Of a stretch of DNA of 64,000 nt, positions 23,773-35,690 are shown piece after piece. Where the stretch lies: assembly GCF_040939455.1 (NCBI RefSeq), contig NC_134108.1, forward strand, positions 88,208,001 to 88,272,000, given 5' to 3'. Position 1 is the stretch's first letter, and each line of letters opens with the position of its first letter. The notes beneath the pieces are model-generated. The model searched no databases. It was not told where the DNA came from and saw nothing but the letters and a program-made list of their open reading frames with translations. Origin of the DNA: Microcebus murinus. Taxonomy: Eukaryota > Chordata > Mammalia > Primates > Cheirogaleidae. The translations under genes were made by a program, and so were the position numbers.

Positions 23773-24121
23773 CGCCAGGTGCGGTGGCTCTCACCTGTAA
23801 TCCTAGCACTTTGGGAGGCTAAGGCAGGAGGATTGCCTGAGGTCAGGAGGTCAAGATCGGCCGGAACAAAAGCAAGACCCTGTCTGTACTATAAATAGAA
23901 AAAAAAAAAATTAGCCAGTCAACTAAAAATAGAAACAAAAAATTAGCAGGGGGGCGGGGGAGGGGGGTGGCTCCCACCTGTAGTTCCAGCTACGTGGGAG
24001 GTTGAGGCAGAAGGATCACTTGAGCCCAGGAGTTTGAGGTTGCTGGGAGCTAGGTTGATGCCATAGTACTCTAGCCCGAGCAACAAAGAGAGACTCTATC
24101 TCAAAAAAAAAAAAAAAAAAA
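23773..24121 (+). mobile_element. Alu SINE, full-length, with G-rich insert
   Basis: 'gccaggtgcggtggctctc' opens the element, with 'attagccagtcaactaaaaa' in the linker and 'gagctaggttgatgccat' in the right arm. A G-rich tract 'ggggggcgggggaggggggt' (23950-23969) replaces the normal start of the right arm. Flanks 'atagttcaccc' and 'atagttcccc' give an imperfect target-site duplication. Confidence 0.92.
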
Positions 24122-26440
24122 TATAGTTCCCCATGATGGTAGAATTAATATTTGTTGATTGATTGATTTAGGGGCATCCAGAAAGATTTGCAGATTTGGC
24201 TTCAAAATGTTGTCATTGCTTTAAAAAAATTACTTTTCTATTTAGTTTCAAATTCCTTCCTAATTTAAAAAATTTATCTATATCTGTGTGGAGAATAATT
24301 ATCCATGAAACTTCATGAGAATAATAGAAAAAATAAAAGGCAAATATTAAAACAGTGTTTTTTGGGGAAAAGATAGCAATTTGGGGAAAAAGAAGTTATT
24401 GCTTTTTAGAAAAAATTCAGTGCTATATGGTATTCTTGAAAATCCAAAGGTTAAACAAAACTTGAAATACTCTAATTATTTCCAGGGAATATGTGGAAAT
24501 TAATTACCTAGTGTCTAGACATAGACAAACACTTCTTCACACAAATTCAATTTTATTTGTGCTTTTATAAGTTATCAGCATTCATTTGGACACAATTTTT
24601 TGTTAAATTACTTTACTTAATGAGGTATGCTATGAACATGATATTGCTGACACTAGATACTCAAAATAGATTTTTAAAAAAGGTCTTCAGTTAATAAGCT
24701 TTCAGAACAAAATAAATTAACATTCTTCTTAATTTGTATTTTAATATTTAATTCTAATCACATACTCTGACTGCCTAACATGTCAAAATAAATGCAGCTT
24801 ACAAGATATTAGAATGTTATAAAGCACCACTGCAACAAAATAATCAGAGGTAATTACTTTAATAATAGGTAGTATTTTAGAAAGAAGATCATCAAAATAA
24901 GATGATAACTAGGACAATGAGATAGACAATCTGGATCAAAGCATAGCTATCCTTCAAAATTGATACTCAGAATACATGCAGACAGCTACATTGATTATTA
25001 GGAAGGCTAAAATGAATGGATTTTTCATGCATCAGCCTTTAAATTTCAGGTATACAGACCTATAGAGACAGTGCAGTTTAAACTGTGATATGGAACTAGT
25101 TTAATGCTTCTAAATTTAAGATTAAAACTAGCAATTACATATATCAAACTAGATCAGTTATATTTCTAAATCCCAACAGTCCAATTATTTCTGCTGAAAA
25201 CACTTAATTGCTCTGCATCTGCATCTACATTCACATTTCTCTTGTTTTGAAATTGGCCTCAACTGGCTCTTAGTTTTGGTTGTGATCTCATTCCAATTTT
25301 CTGCATATGTTAAAAAGAAAAACAACTACTAAAGAAGATAAGTTGTTCCTGAGATTTAAAATTGTCACCCTAACATTGATGGTTTTAGCAGGTTCAGATA
25401 TAGTCTTACAAATGAGGTTTTTCTTGAATGGTTTTAAACTTTATCTATTTAAATTGGGAAGTCAGGGAGGAATGCTGAACTGCAGAGTGTCTTGTATGCC
25501 TTGCATTAACCAGTTTTGTAGCCTTTGTAAGACAGTCAGCTCCTTTGGGTCTTAGTCTTCTCAGTAGAATGATTCTCAATAGCATTGTTAGGATCATGCA
25601 AAATGAAATAAGATAACAGGCAGCACTCTACATGTTCAGTCTATGTAAATGTATCATTCATATTTTGCCTTAGCAAATGCCAAGCACACATTCTAATAAA
25701 TTTATCAAATTAATAAAATGATTTCATCAGCTACAAACGCTATAAAAATAGTTTATGCTATGGATGGTTTAGAAAGCAATAGGATTTTATATATATTCTT
25801 GCATCTTATAGTTAAATTTTTGTTATAAAATTCTTACTACAAGTTCATCCCATTTTAATTTTTCCAGCTAACCACTCCCCAATAATCCTTTCCTCAATCC
25901 CACACACATGGCCATTGAGATCAAGATGAATTACAATAATATTATAGGATAATCATATATCCTAACCTTGCAGAAAGGCAGTCAAATAGGGGAGGCTTTA
26001 GTGTATTTTAAAAATAAACAGTAAGCTTGGTCACATTTTGAAGTCATAAATTTTTAATACCTAAATTCTCACCTTCATTCTATCCATTGACACTTAATGA
26101 TGCTGTTAGTTCAAGAGACACAAAAGCATAAACATTTGTCTATAGTTAGTTTCTTTCCAAAAGGAGACGCCATTTTGAGACAGAACTGTAATCCATCCAA
26201 CTAAGGATTCTGTTTCTTAACAGAAATAAAAAGTGACATTTTGAATAAAAAAATTACTGTTGTCCTTCATAATATACCTAGAACAGCCCTAATGTCCTTT
26301 TCATAGACTTTTGCGGATTGGTCAACTTTGAACTTAACCCACTGACATTACAAACACTTGTGAAGATAGAAAAATAAGGCTGAGCAGATTTGGGTCATAT
26401 CTCTGATTTTTCTTTCTGTTAGGTAATGCAGGTAGAATAT
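24122..26440. other. AT-rich intergenic stretch with a weak MIR
   Basis: No gene is visible. About 25490-25660 ('gggtcttagtcttctcagta', 'aatagcattgttaggatcat') resembles the middle and end of a MIR on the plus strand, strongly diverged. The rest is unassigned. Confidence 0.5.
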
Positions 26441-26684
26441 AGGTTGAGTATCCATTATCTGAAATGCATAGGGCCAGAAGTGTTTTTGATTTGGGATTTT
26501 TTTCAAATTTTGTAATATTTGCAATATATATATTATACTTACCAGTTGAACATCACTAATCTAAAAATCAGAAATCTGAAATATTCCAGTGAGCAGTTCC
26601 TTTGAGCATCATGTTGGGACTCAACAAGCTTCAAATTTTGGAGCATTTCAAATTTCAGCCTTTCAAATTAGGATACTCAACTTA
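26441..26684 (+). mobile_element. MER2-like Tigger DNA transposon relic
   Basis: It opens 'aggttgagtatccattatct' and closes 'ggatactcaactta', inverted ends of MER2, with internal blocks 'gggccagaagtgtttttgat', 'cagttgaacatcactaatct' and 'gagcatcatgttgggactca'. It is non-autonomous; the Tigger family duplicates TA at insertion, but I could not fix the flanking TA. Confidence 0.88.
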
Positions 26685-26924
26685 GATTATCAATCAATAA
26701 CATCTGGGAATTCAGTGATTCCCAAGGAAAAAGAAGAGGGTATCTGATTTTAGGAATGGGATTATATAGAATATGAAAAAGAAGCAACACTATTGCTTAT
26801 TTCTTCATTCAATTTTAGTTCTGATTTTTTATGTTCTTAAATAATATCCACCCATGACGTCTCAAATAATTTGAGCAAAGAACAGAAAAGGTTCAGCAGA
26901 GTCTTTGCTAAGTAAAGTTCACCA

Positions 26925-27175
26925 AATAACAATATTTATTTAATGCTTACTCTGGTCCATGCACTGTTTTAAGAGCATAATCTGTAGTAAGTCATTTAAT
27001 CTTCATGTTAAACATATGAAATATATTGTTGATTGTTATTCCCATTTAGAAGATGAGAAAACTGCATTTGCACAAGGCAAACTTGTTCAAGTTCACAGAA
27101 CTCTTAGGTCACAGGGCTAAGAACCAACTGAAGGTCATGCTGCATCCAGAGCCTGAGTTCTTAACATGGATGCAA
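26925..27175 (-). mobile_element. MIR SINE, nearly complete, minus strand
   Basis: In order: 'atttaatgcttactctggtc', 'gcactgttttaagagcat', 'taagtcatttaatcttcatg', 'attcccatttagaagatgag', 'ttcacagaactcttaggtca' and 'cagagcctgagttcttaac'. These follow the reverse complement of a MIR through most of its length. Confidence 0.82.
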
Positions 27176-27519
27176 AATCCCCAGTTCACGATTTTCCAAC
27201 AGAATATAGCAACAAATTCAATGTGATCTATGAAGACAATAAAAAAATCTGTTGCTCACAATGATGACTCTATCTACAATAAAAGTGTTAGTGGACTAAG
27301 TGGAACCCCTCTCACCATTCCTTATATCTGGATGTAGCCCACAATGTCATTAATGGTCAAGACAATTTAAGTCCTACCCTGAAAGACTGAACAGAAAAGC
27401 ACTGAAAAGAGGAAACTATTATCATTCCACATAACAAACCATTACATTTAATCAGAGGAAATGTGCCTCTCCCATGAAAAGAAATCAAAATTAGTGAGTA
27501 GATATTCATGCTTGAAATA

Positions 27520-29300
27520 GACAGTCTAAGAGAGAATACTGAAATCCAACAGTGAAGCAATGGAAATGTGTAAAGCAGAGAAGAGAGAAGCCACACAGAC
27601 TGCTTGACTGGGATTAGTGGGAAGATGAGAGAAACTCCAACGTGGCGAGAAAGTGTGAGTTAGAGATTCCTGGCTTTCCACACTTCTTCCAGAGATGTTA
27701 AAAATCCTAGCTACAGGAGAAACCCCCAGGCCTTCATGGGCCACCAGACTAAGGCAAGGAGCTACCTAGAGCGTATGTAGAAGGGTTGCTCAAACTCAGG
27801 TGAAACCCCACAGGCTTTTGAGCCCTGAAGCATTCAGAAGGCCCAGCCCCTAGAGGTCTCTGTCCTGCTCTGGAGCTGCCACCTGTAGGCATCAGTCACT
27901 TGGGGCTGCTGTCACAGAAACAGGGCCACCAAGAGAGCAGAGGGGAGAGGCAGGCACTATTGTATGCCCCAAAGACAGAAACTGCCGCCACTGCTGAGGG
28001 AAGGTGGGGTTAGCAGTCTGTGCCCCTAGCTGCCTGCCTCTATGGAGAAGAACCTGCCCTCGGTGGAGGAAAGCACAACTACCTCTCCCTTGCCTGAGCA
28101 TTGTAGATACAGCCACATTCATCCTGGGAGCCCAGCCCCCAGCAGTTTAGGCTGTTTCCTCCATCACTGATGCTGCAGAGCCAGGGAGGGAGCTGGGAAT
28201 CCAGGCACATTCATGCTCTTAAAAGACAGAGACTGCTGCAGCTGCTGAGGGAGGGAGGTGTGAGCAGCCTATGCACCCCACAGCTGCCTGCCTGTGCTAA
28301 TCCCACCAAGAGGGGCCCACCCTGCCTAGTAGCAGGCTCTCAGTACACCCATCTTTCCTCTGCTTGAGCATTCTGCTGGACCAGATCACCCCACCCCTCC
28401 CTATCACAGCTAGCACCTGACCCATGGAGGCCTGAGGACAAGTTCACCAGCCCAGTCTCAGTCTGGTCCCTATAGGATTCAAACACACCATCCACGGGAC
28501 TGGGGAGTGGGGATTACCTAACCTAGTCCACCACTGCTGGCACCTGAACACTATTTTGCGTTCTGAGGTATGGCCAACCCAAATCCCCAGCAACGCCATA
28601 GCAGATACTCATCTGCACGTACCAAAAGGAAGTCCACCTCTCCATCTCTACACAGAGCAGCAGTGTTCCCTGCAGAGGAGAACAGATGAATCGCAAAGCT
28701 AGCTGTTTTGGGCTGAGGGAAGACATTCTGCTTTGAAAAACATTTAGGCAGAAAGGCATTTTCTGCAGCTATCAGTGACATTGCGGCCTGGAGATAAAAA
28801 ACAGGGTTGGACTGAACTGAGAGTCATGAACCTCAGGACAGGACAAAAGTATGATAGGAAAGTAGATGGCTTTATTACCAGAGACTAGTCCATCATCTGA
28901 AACAACAGAGAACCCCTCACAGTAAAGAGAGTACAAACACTTACCCAATGGCTTCCACTATAGCTGGTTCTTACCCATAAGTGCCACCTACTTGCCCTGG
29001 GGTTTGAAATGCACAACCCAATTTGATACCTACTATCAGAATGTCATAGTGCTGGAAAAGGAGATAAGCTTCCTTGGACCTCCACAATTCCAGTACTGCT
29101 CATATATCCAGTACATCACTACCACAACCAGCATTCAAGAAAGCCACCATACAAAGGCTGTCTATAACCAAGGAACTCATACAGAACCATGGCCCCCGGA
29201 GAGCACAAAAAATCAAAGCCAAACAGCCAAACACAGCATACAGTATACTCACACCCTCAAGGGGTAAAAATATAGTAAAATTTAAAAAGCAAAAAAATTA
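27520..29300 (+). promoter_or_regulatory. L1 5' UTR with an internal ~250-bp tandem duplication
   Basis: L1 5' UTRs act as internal promoters. This one is visibly richer in G and C than its surroundings. Two diverged copies of one unit stand head to tail, beginning near 27969 ('aaagacagaaactgccgcc') and 28220 ('aaaagacagagactgctgc'), each followed by 'cagctgcctgcctg'-type and 'gcttgagcattctgctgga'-type blocks. No start codon for a real protein is implied. Confidence 0.6.
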
Positions 29301-29329
29301 TGAAGTCCCATCCAATTGGAAGTAAATTC

Positions 29330-30085
29330 AAAAATAAGAAGTGACAGCTAATCCAGATAAGAGGGAGCTAGCATAAAAACTCTGACAGTAAGAAAAAACA
29401 GACTGTTTTGACAAACACACAAGGGATCACACTAGCTCTCCTACAATGGATCCCAAGTAAAACGAAAATTTTGAAATGACAGATAAAGAATTAAAAAAAA
29501 TGTGTATTGTAAGTAAGCTCAACAAGGTCCAAGAGAAAGTTGAAAACCAACACAAAGAAGCAAAGAAAACTAATTTAGGACATGAATGAAAATTTCACTT
29601 TAAAGAGATAGATTTTAAAAAACACAGAACTGGAAATGAAAGACTCATTTATGGAATTAAAAAATACAGTGGAAAAGTTTTAACACCTACATACAAGAAG
29701 CTCAATGAATGCCTGGGAGGTGAACTGTGAAAAGAACTTCACCAAGGCACATTGTCGTTAGATTACCTAAAGGCAACCTGAAGGAAAAAAGTTTTAAGGA
29801 TAGTGAGACAGAAGTGTCAAACAACTTATAAAGGAAATCCCACCAGGCTAACAGCAGAATTCTCAGCAGAAACCCCTAAGCAGAAACAAGCCAGATAGAA
29901 TGAGAGTCCTGTTTTTAAACAGAATAACTGCCAACAAAGAATTTTATCCTGCAAAACCAAATTACAAAAAGGAAGAGGAAATAAAGTCTTTCCCATAAAG
30001 GTAAACACTAAGGGAATTTGTCTCCACTAGACCATCCCTACAGGAAATGCTTAAAGATGTTCTAAACATTAAAAAAAAAAAAATG
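29330..30085 (+). pseudogene. L1 ORF1 and inter-ORF remnant
   Basis: ORF1 encodes the L1 RNA-binding coiled-coil protein. The A-rich segment 'aagctcaacaaggtccaaga' (29515-29534) and its neighbours fit the coiled-coil-coding part, and 'ctacaggaaatgcttaaaga' (30038-30057) fits the block just before ORF2 in old L1s. Stops are frequent, and the RNA-recognition part was not recognised. Confidence 0.55.
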
Positions 30086-30224
30086 CCAGTATAAAAACAC
30101 CTGAAAGTATAAAACTCACAGGGCTTATAAAACAGTAGCACGATTGAGAATATGAAGAAACTAGGTAACATTAACATGATTACTGGAACAATAGCTCACA
30201 TATACCAATATGAACTGTGAATGT

Positions 30225-30960
30225 AAATGGTCTAAATGCCCTATATAAATAATATAAATTTATATTTTTTACATCCATTTGGAGGAATGGATATAAAAAA
30301 AAAAACTATTGCTGCCTTCAAGAGATCCACTTAACTTGTAAACATTTTTATAGACTCAAGGGGTAGAAAAGATATTCTGTGCAAATGAAAATAAACATGA
30401 GTAAGAGTACTTATTTCTGGATCAGATAAAAGTGAAGTTTTATTCACAGTGCAAGGAATTAGTCATCAAGAAGATGTAACAATCCTCAATATATGTGCAC
30501 CTGAGCTCCAGATTCATAAAACAAATCCTACTAGACCTAAGAAAAGAGACAAATATACAATAAGACAAATATACAATAATAGTGAGGTACTTCAGTTGTC
30601 TACTGACAGCACTAGATAGATCATTGAGGCAGAAAATGAACAAGAAAACCCTGGATGTAGCTGGTCTTGAGAACAAATGGGCCTAACAGACATTTATAGA
30701 ACATTATATTTAAAAAGCTGCAGAATATACATTCTTCTCAATAGCACATAGATTTTCTAAGATAGACCATATATTAGGCCACAAAAAAAGTCCAAATAAA
30801 TTTTTAAAAATAGAAATTATATCAAGAAACTTCTCAAACCACAGTGGAATAAAACTAGAAATCAAATCCAAGTGGAATATCAAAACTATAAGAAACATGG
30901 AAATTAAAAACCTGCACCTCAATAATCTTTGTAATAATGAAGAAATCAAGATGGAGATTT
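30225..30960 (+). pseudogene. L1 ORF2 endonuclease region, broken
   Basis: 'gaatgtaaatggtctaaatg' (30219-30238) matches the start of ORF2, and 'agatagaccatatattaggc' (30760-30779) the end of the endonuclease domain. Between them reading frames are interrupted many times, so the nuclease is lost. Confidence 0.7.
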
Positions 30961-30966
30961 AAAAAT

Positions 30967-31113
30967 TGTTTGAGTCAGGCATCGGTGTCTCATACCTGTA
31001 ATCCCAGCATTTTGGGAGGCTGAAGCCGAAGGATTGCTTTAGGCCAGGAGTTTGAGGCCAGCTTGGGCAAGAAAGCAAAACTCCATCCCTACAAAAAAAA
31101 AAAAAAAAAATTT
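30967..31113 (+). mobile_element. Free Alu left monomer, nested in L1
   Basis: One arm only: 'cctgtaatcccagcattttg' through 'gaggccagcttgggcaag' to a poly-A run ending near 31111. 'atttaaaaattgttt' before and 'atttaaatgaatgtttt' after are an imperfect target-site duplication. It interrupts ORF2 between endonuclease and reverse transcriptase. Confidence 0.85.
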
Positions 31114-31499
31114 AAATGAATGTTTTAAAAAAAATTCAAAATGAATGATAATACTGAAACGACTTACCAAAACCTCTATGATACCTCTATGATATGAAAA
31201 GCCATGCTAATAGGGAATTTTATAGCACTAAATGCCTATGTCAAAAAGACAGAAAGATAAAAAATTAACAACCTAATGTCACACCTCAAGGAACTAGAAA
31301 AACAAGAATGAACTATACCCAAAGCTAGAAGAAGAAAAGAAATAAAGATCAGAGCAGAACCAAATGAAATTGAAACCAAAAAATTTATAAATGATCAATG
31401 AAATGAAAAGTTGAATCTTTGAAAAGATAAATAAAATTAATAGACTATTAGACTAATCAAGAAACAAAGAGAGAATTCAAATAAGCTCAATCAGAAATG

Positions 31500-33850
31500 A
31501 AAAAGGAGACATTATCACTGATACCACAGAAGTACAAAAGACCATCCAAGAATACTATGAACATCTCTATGCCCACAAACTAGAAAACTTAGAGGAAGTG
31601 GATAAATTCCTGGAAACATATAACCTCCCAATTATGAGGAAGAAATAGAAACCCTGAGAAGCCAATAACAAGTAGTGAGATTGTATCAGTAATAACATAA
31701 TCTCCCTATAAAATAAAAGCCCAGAACCACACATATTTACAGCCAAATTCTATCAGACATACAAAGAAGAACTGGTGCCAATCCTGTTGAAACTGTTCCA
31801 AAAAATTGAGAAGGAAGGAATCCTCCCTAACTCATTCTATGAAGCCAGTGTCATTCTGAGTCTGAAGCCAATATCATTACCAGAGCCAGTAAAGGATGCA
31901 ACTAAAAAAGAAAACTATAGACTCATATCTCTGATGAACATAGATGTAAAAATTTTCAACAAAATACTAGCAAACTGAATCCAACAGTACATTAAAAAGA
32001 TAATTCACTACGATCATGTAGGATTCATCCAGGGATGCAAGTATGGTTCAACATATGAAAGTCAATAAATGTGATTCACCACATAAACTGAATTAAAAAC
32101 AAAAACCATATGATCATCTCAATAGTTGCAGAAAAAGCATTCAACAAAATCCAGCATCCTTTCATGATAAAAAACCTTCAACAAATGTGGCATAGAAGGC
32201 ATATACTTCAAAATAATAAAAGCCATATATGAAAACCCCACAATCAACATCATACTGAATGGGGAAAAGTTGAAAGCATTCCCCCTGAGAACGAGACCAA
32301 GACAAGCATGCCCACTTTCACCACTTCTATTCAACATAGTACTGGAAGTTTTAGCCAGAGCAATCGTGCAAGAGGAAGAAATAAAGGGTATTCAAATCAT
32401 AAAAGAGGAAGTCAAATTATCTCTGTTTGCTGATGACATGACGTTATACATAGAAAATCCCAAGAACTCCTCCAAAACAACTCCTAGAGTTAATAAATGA
32501 ACTCAGCAAAGTCTTAGGTAATAAAATCAATATACAATAATGAATAGCATTTCTATATACCAATAACTACTTACCAAGCTGAGAACCAAATCAAAAACTC
32601 AATTCCACTTACAATATCCACAAAAGAATAAAATACCTATGAATATATTTAACCAATGAGGTAAAAGATCTTCAGAAAGAGAACTACAAATCACTGATGA
32701 AAGACATCATAGATGACACATACAAAAAGAAAAACATCCCATGCTCATGGATTAGAAAAATCGATATTGTTACAATGAACACACTGCCCAAGTAATCCAC
32801 AGATTTCATGCAATTCCTACCACAATACCAACATCATTCTTCATAGAATTAGAAAAAGCAACCCTAAAATTCATATGGAACCAAAATGAACCCAAATAGC
32901 CAAAGCAATATGGGCAAAACCATATATCTACAACCTTCAACAAAGCAGACTGAAATATACACTGGTGAAAGGATACACTATTCAATAAATGGTGCTGGGG
33001 AAATTGGATACTCATATGCAGAAGAATGAAACCAGATCCTCATCTCTTACCATATACAAAAATTAACTCAAGATGGATTAAAGACTTAAATATAAGACCT
33101 AAAGCCATGAAAATCCTAGAAGAAAGCCTAGGCCACACTCTGCTTGGCATTGACCTAGGCAAAGAATCTATGACTAAGACACTAAAATCAAATGCAACAA
33201 AAACAAAAATAGATAAATAGGACTTAATTAAACTAAAAAGTTTCTGCAAGGCAAAAGAAATAATTGAAAGAGTAAAAGCCAACCAAAGAATGGGAGAAAA
33301 CATTCACAAATTAGGTATCTAACAAAGAACTAATATCCAGAATCTACAAGGAACTCAAATAACTCAGCAAGAAAAACACAAACAACCCCATTAAAAAGTG
33401 GACAAATTACATGAACAAGCATTTTTCAAAAGAAGATATACAAATGGCCAAGAAACATATAAAAAAATGCTCAACATTACTAATCATCAGATAAATGCAA
33501 ATTAAAGACACAGTGAGATACCATTTTACTCCAATTACAGTGGCCAAATTAAAAAGTCAAAAAACAATAGATGTTGGTGCAGATAGGGTGAAGGGAATGT
33601 TTATACACTGTTGGTGGGAATGTAAATTAGTACTACCTCTATGGAGATCAGTATGGAGATTCTCAAAGAACTAAAAGTAGATGTACCATTCAATCTTGAA
33701 ATCCCAAAGAAAAAGAAATCATTATATCAAAAAGATACCTGCACTTACATGTTTATCACAACACAATTCACAATTGCATATACATGGAATCAACCTAAGT
33801 ACACATCAATAATGAGTGGTTAAAGAAAACACACACACATACCTACACAC
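31500..33850 (+). pseudogene. L1 ORF2 reverse transcriptase to C-terminus, broken
   Basis: A frame at 32270-32500 keeps the reverse transcriptase core with the catalytic 'FADD' motif in '[17 protein letters not shown]'. Upstream, 31775-31978 carries '[20 protein letters not shown]', an expected preceding segment, in another frame. C-terminal segments follow at 33026-33220 and 33641-33823. The pieces lie in different frames and stops separate them, so no enzyme can be made. Confidence 0.82.
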
Positions 33851-34384
33851 ACCATGGAGTAATACTCAGCCATATGAAAGAATGAAATAACATTTTTTGC
33901 AGCAACTTGGATGGAACTGGAAGCCATTATCCTAAGTAAAATAACTTAGGAACAGAAAAATAAATGCCACGTGTTCTTACTTATAAGTGAGAGCTAAGCT
34001 ATGGCCATGCAAGGTTACACAGAGTGGTATAATAGACACTGGAGACTTACAAGGTGCCCAATGTCCACTATACCTAATGGGAAGGTGGAAAGGAGTGAGG
34101 GATGAAGAATGATTTGTTGGGTACGATGTACACTATTAGGGTGATGGGTACACTAAAAGGCCAGACTTTACCACTATACAATATATATGTAATGGAATTC
34201 AGCTTGTAGACACTAAATCTGTTGAAATGAAAAAAATTCTATTCTTTTATAGTGAATTGAGATTATAAAACTAGAAAAATCTTTGGAAGTACTGCATTCC
34301 TAGCAAGGGATTTGAAAAAAAAAATAGCAGATTTAAGTGGTCCTTAGGATATTATTAGGTATTATTGAGTAATAAGAATAGATT

Positions 34385-34925
34385 CAGTTGTGGTGGGGTT
34401 TTAAAATATGCCCACAAAGTTTTTGATATTCTTCTTTTCAAAATGTGGGACCTAAGTCCCCTCCCCTTTGAGTATAAGTTGTACTGAGTGACTTTTTTTG
34501 AACAATATTTACCTTGACTTCTGAGATAAGGTCTTAAAGATATTAGGAAGAAAAAAACAGGTGGGAGGGGCATTGTGGTTTCCTTCTTGGTCTCTCTCTT
34601 GGACTGTTTACAATAAGGGAAGCCAGCTGCCATGTCGTGAGAATACTCAAGTACCCCAAGTAGAGGTACACATGGTGAGGATCTGAGACCTCCAGCCAAT
34701 ACATAGGTGAGTCATCTTGGTAGTAGAACCTCTAGGGCCAGTTAGGGTGACTGCAGCCTCAGCTAATGGCTTGATTGCAGACTCATGAGAGATTCTGATC
34801 CAGAAACACCCAGTTAAGACTGCTCCCAAATTCCTGACCCAAAGAAACTCAGGGATGATAAATTTATATGGTTTTAAATTGCTGAGTTTTCATAAAATTT
34901 TTATAGCAATAGAAAATAAATAGAA
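34385..34925 (+). mobile_element. MLT1-like MaLR LTR
   Basis: Blocks follow the MLT1 order: 'ggaagccagctgccatgtcg' (34618-34637), 'tgagacctccagccaataca', 'gtgagtcatcttggtagtag', 'ctcatgagagattctgatcc', 'attcctgacccaaagaaact' and a T/A-rich tail with 'agcaatagaaaataaatag'. Solo LTR; the 5' boundary is approximate. Confidence 0.78.
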
Positions 34926-35690
34926 TTGTTAAATACATCAAGGAAAACCTTTTAAAAACCGTGCTAAATAGGTATTATTTTTTTCCTAGAACTTTAATAT
35001 AATTTATGAACTCGTAATTGGAATACAGTAGCTATTGTTTTTTCAGAATTTTTGTTTTCAAAATTTTTTGAACTGCAATATCCTAGAACATTGGTATTCC
35101 TCAGAACACATTCTGAGAAAAACTATTTTCAGGCCTATTTATTCTCTTCTCACTGCTCAAACTGACTGCTTGGGAATTCACCAGCTTTCTCCTAGCTGGT
35201 GTTATTTATATGTCTCCTACCTAGAATTGCCAAGCTAACTCAAAACCAACTAATGCATTAATTAACCCTTTTCTAGTTCCATTGGCCAGGCTCAAAAACT
35301 TAACCATAAACCAATGACTAGCCAGTTTTAGAGAATATTGGAATAGCATACAACTTTTACAAATAATAGCTATGAAGCTTATAGTCTACAAAACATAAAA
35401 ATGTTAAGGCCTTGAAATCAAATATAATTGTGGCAATGTGAAAATTATATGTATTAGAAACAACCTTGGAAAGAGATTGACCAATATTATAAACAGCTAC
35501 ATAAAAGTGGTAGGTAGACAGATTATACATTATTACGGTTATGCTTTTCGAAATACCTTTAATATTTGTAGAAGAATTTTATGCTTTAAAAATAATTTTA
35601 GTTTTGAAGGAATAAAAAAGATTTGTCAATGAATGCTGAAAAAATCCTACATTTTTTAGGAAAAAATCCTAATATATTTTTTTTTACTAC
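34926..35690. other. Unassigned AT-rich intergenic sequence
   Basis: No gene or named repeat recognised. Confidence 0.5.

Larger units (their letters stand above)
27520..34237 (+). mobile_element. Near full-length L1 LINE, inactive
   Basis: A GC-richer 5' UTR (about 27520-29300), an ORF1 region, an ORF2 region with endonuclease, reverse transcriptase and C-terminal parts in order, then a 3' UTR ending 'gtagacactaaatctgttg' with a short A-rich tail. Every domain is broken by stops and frameshifts. An Alu monomer sits at 30967-31113. The 3' end is an older primate type. The start is approximate and no flanking duplication was found, so I cannot tell whether the 5' end is complete. Confidence 0.85.
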
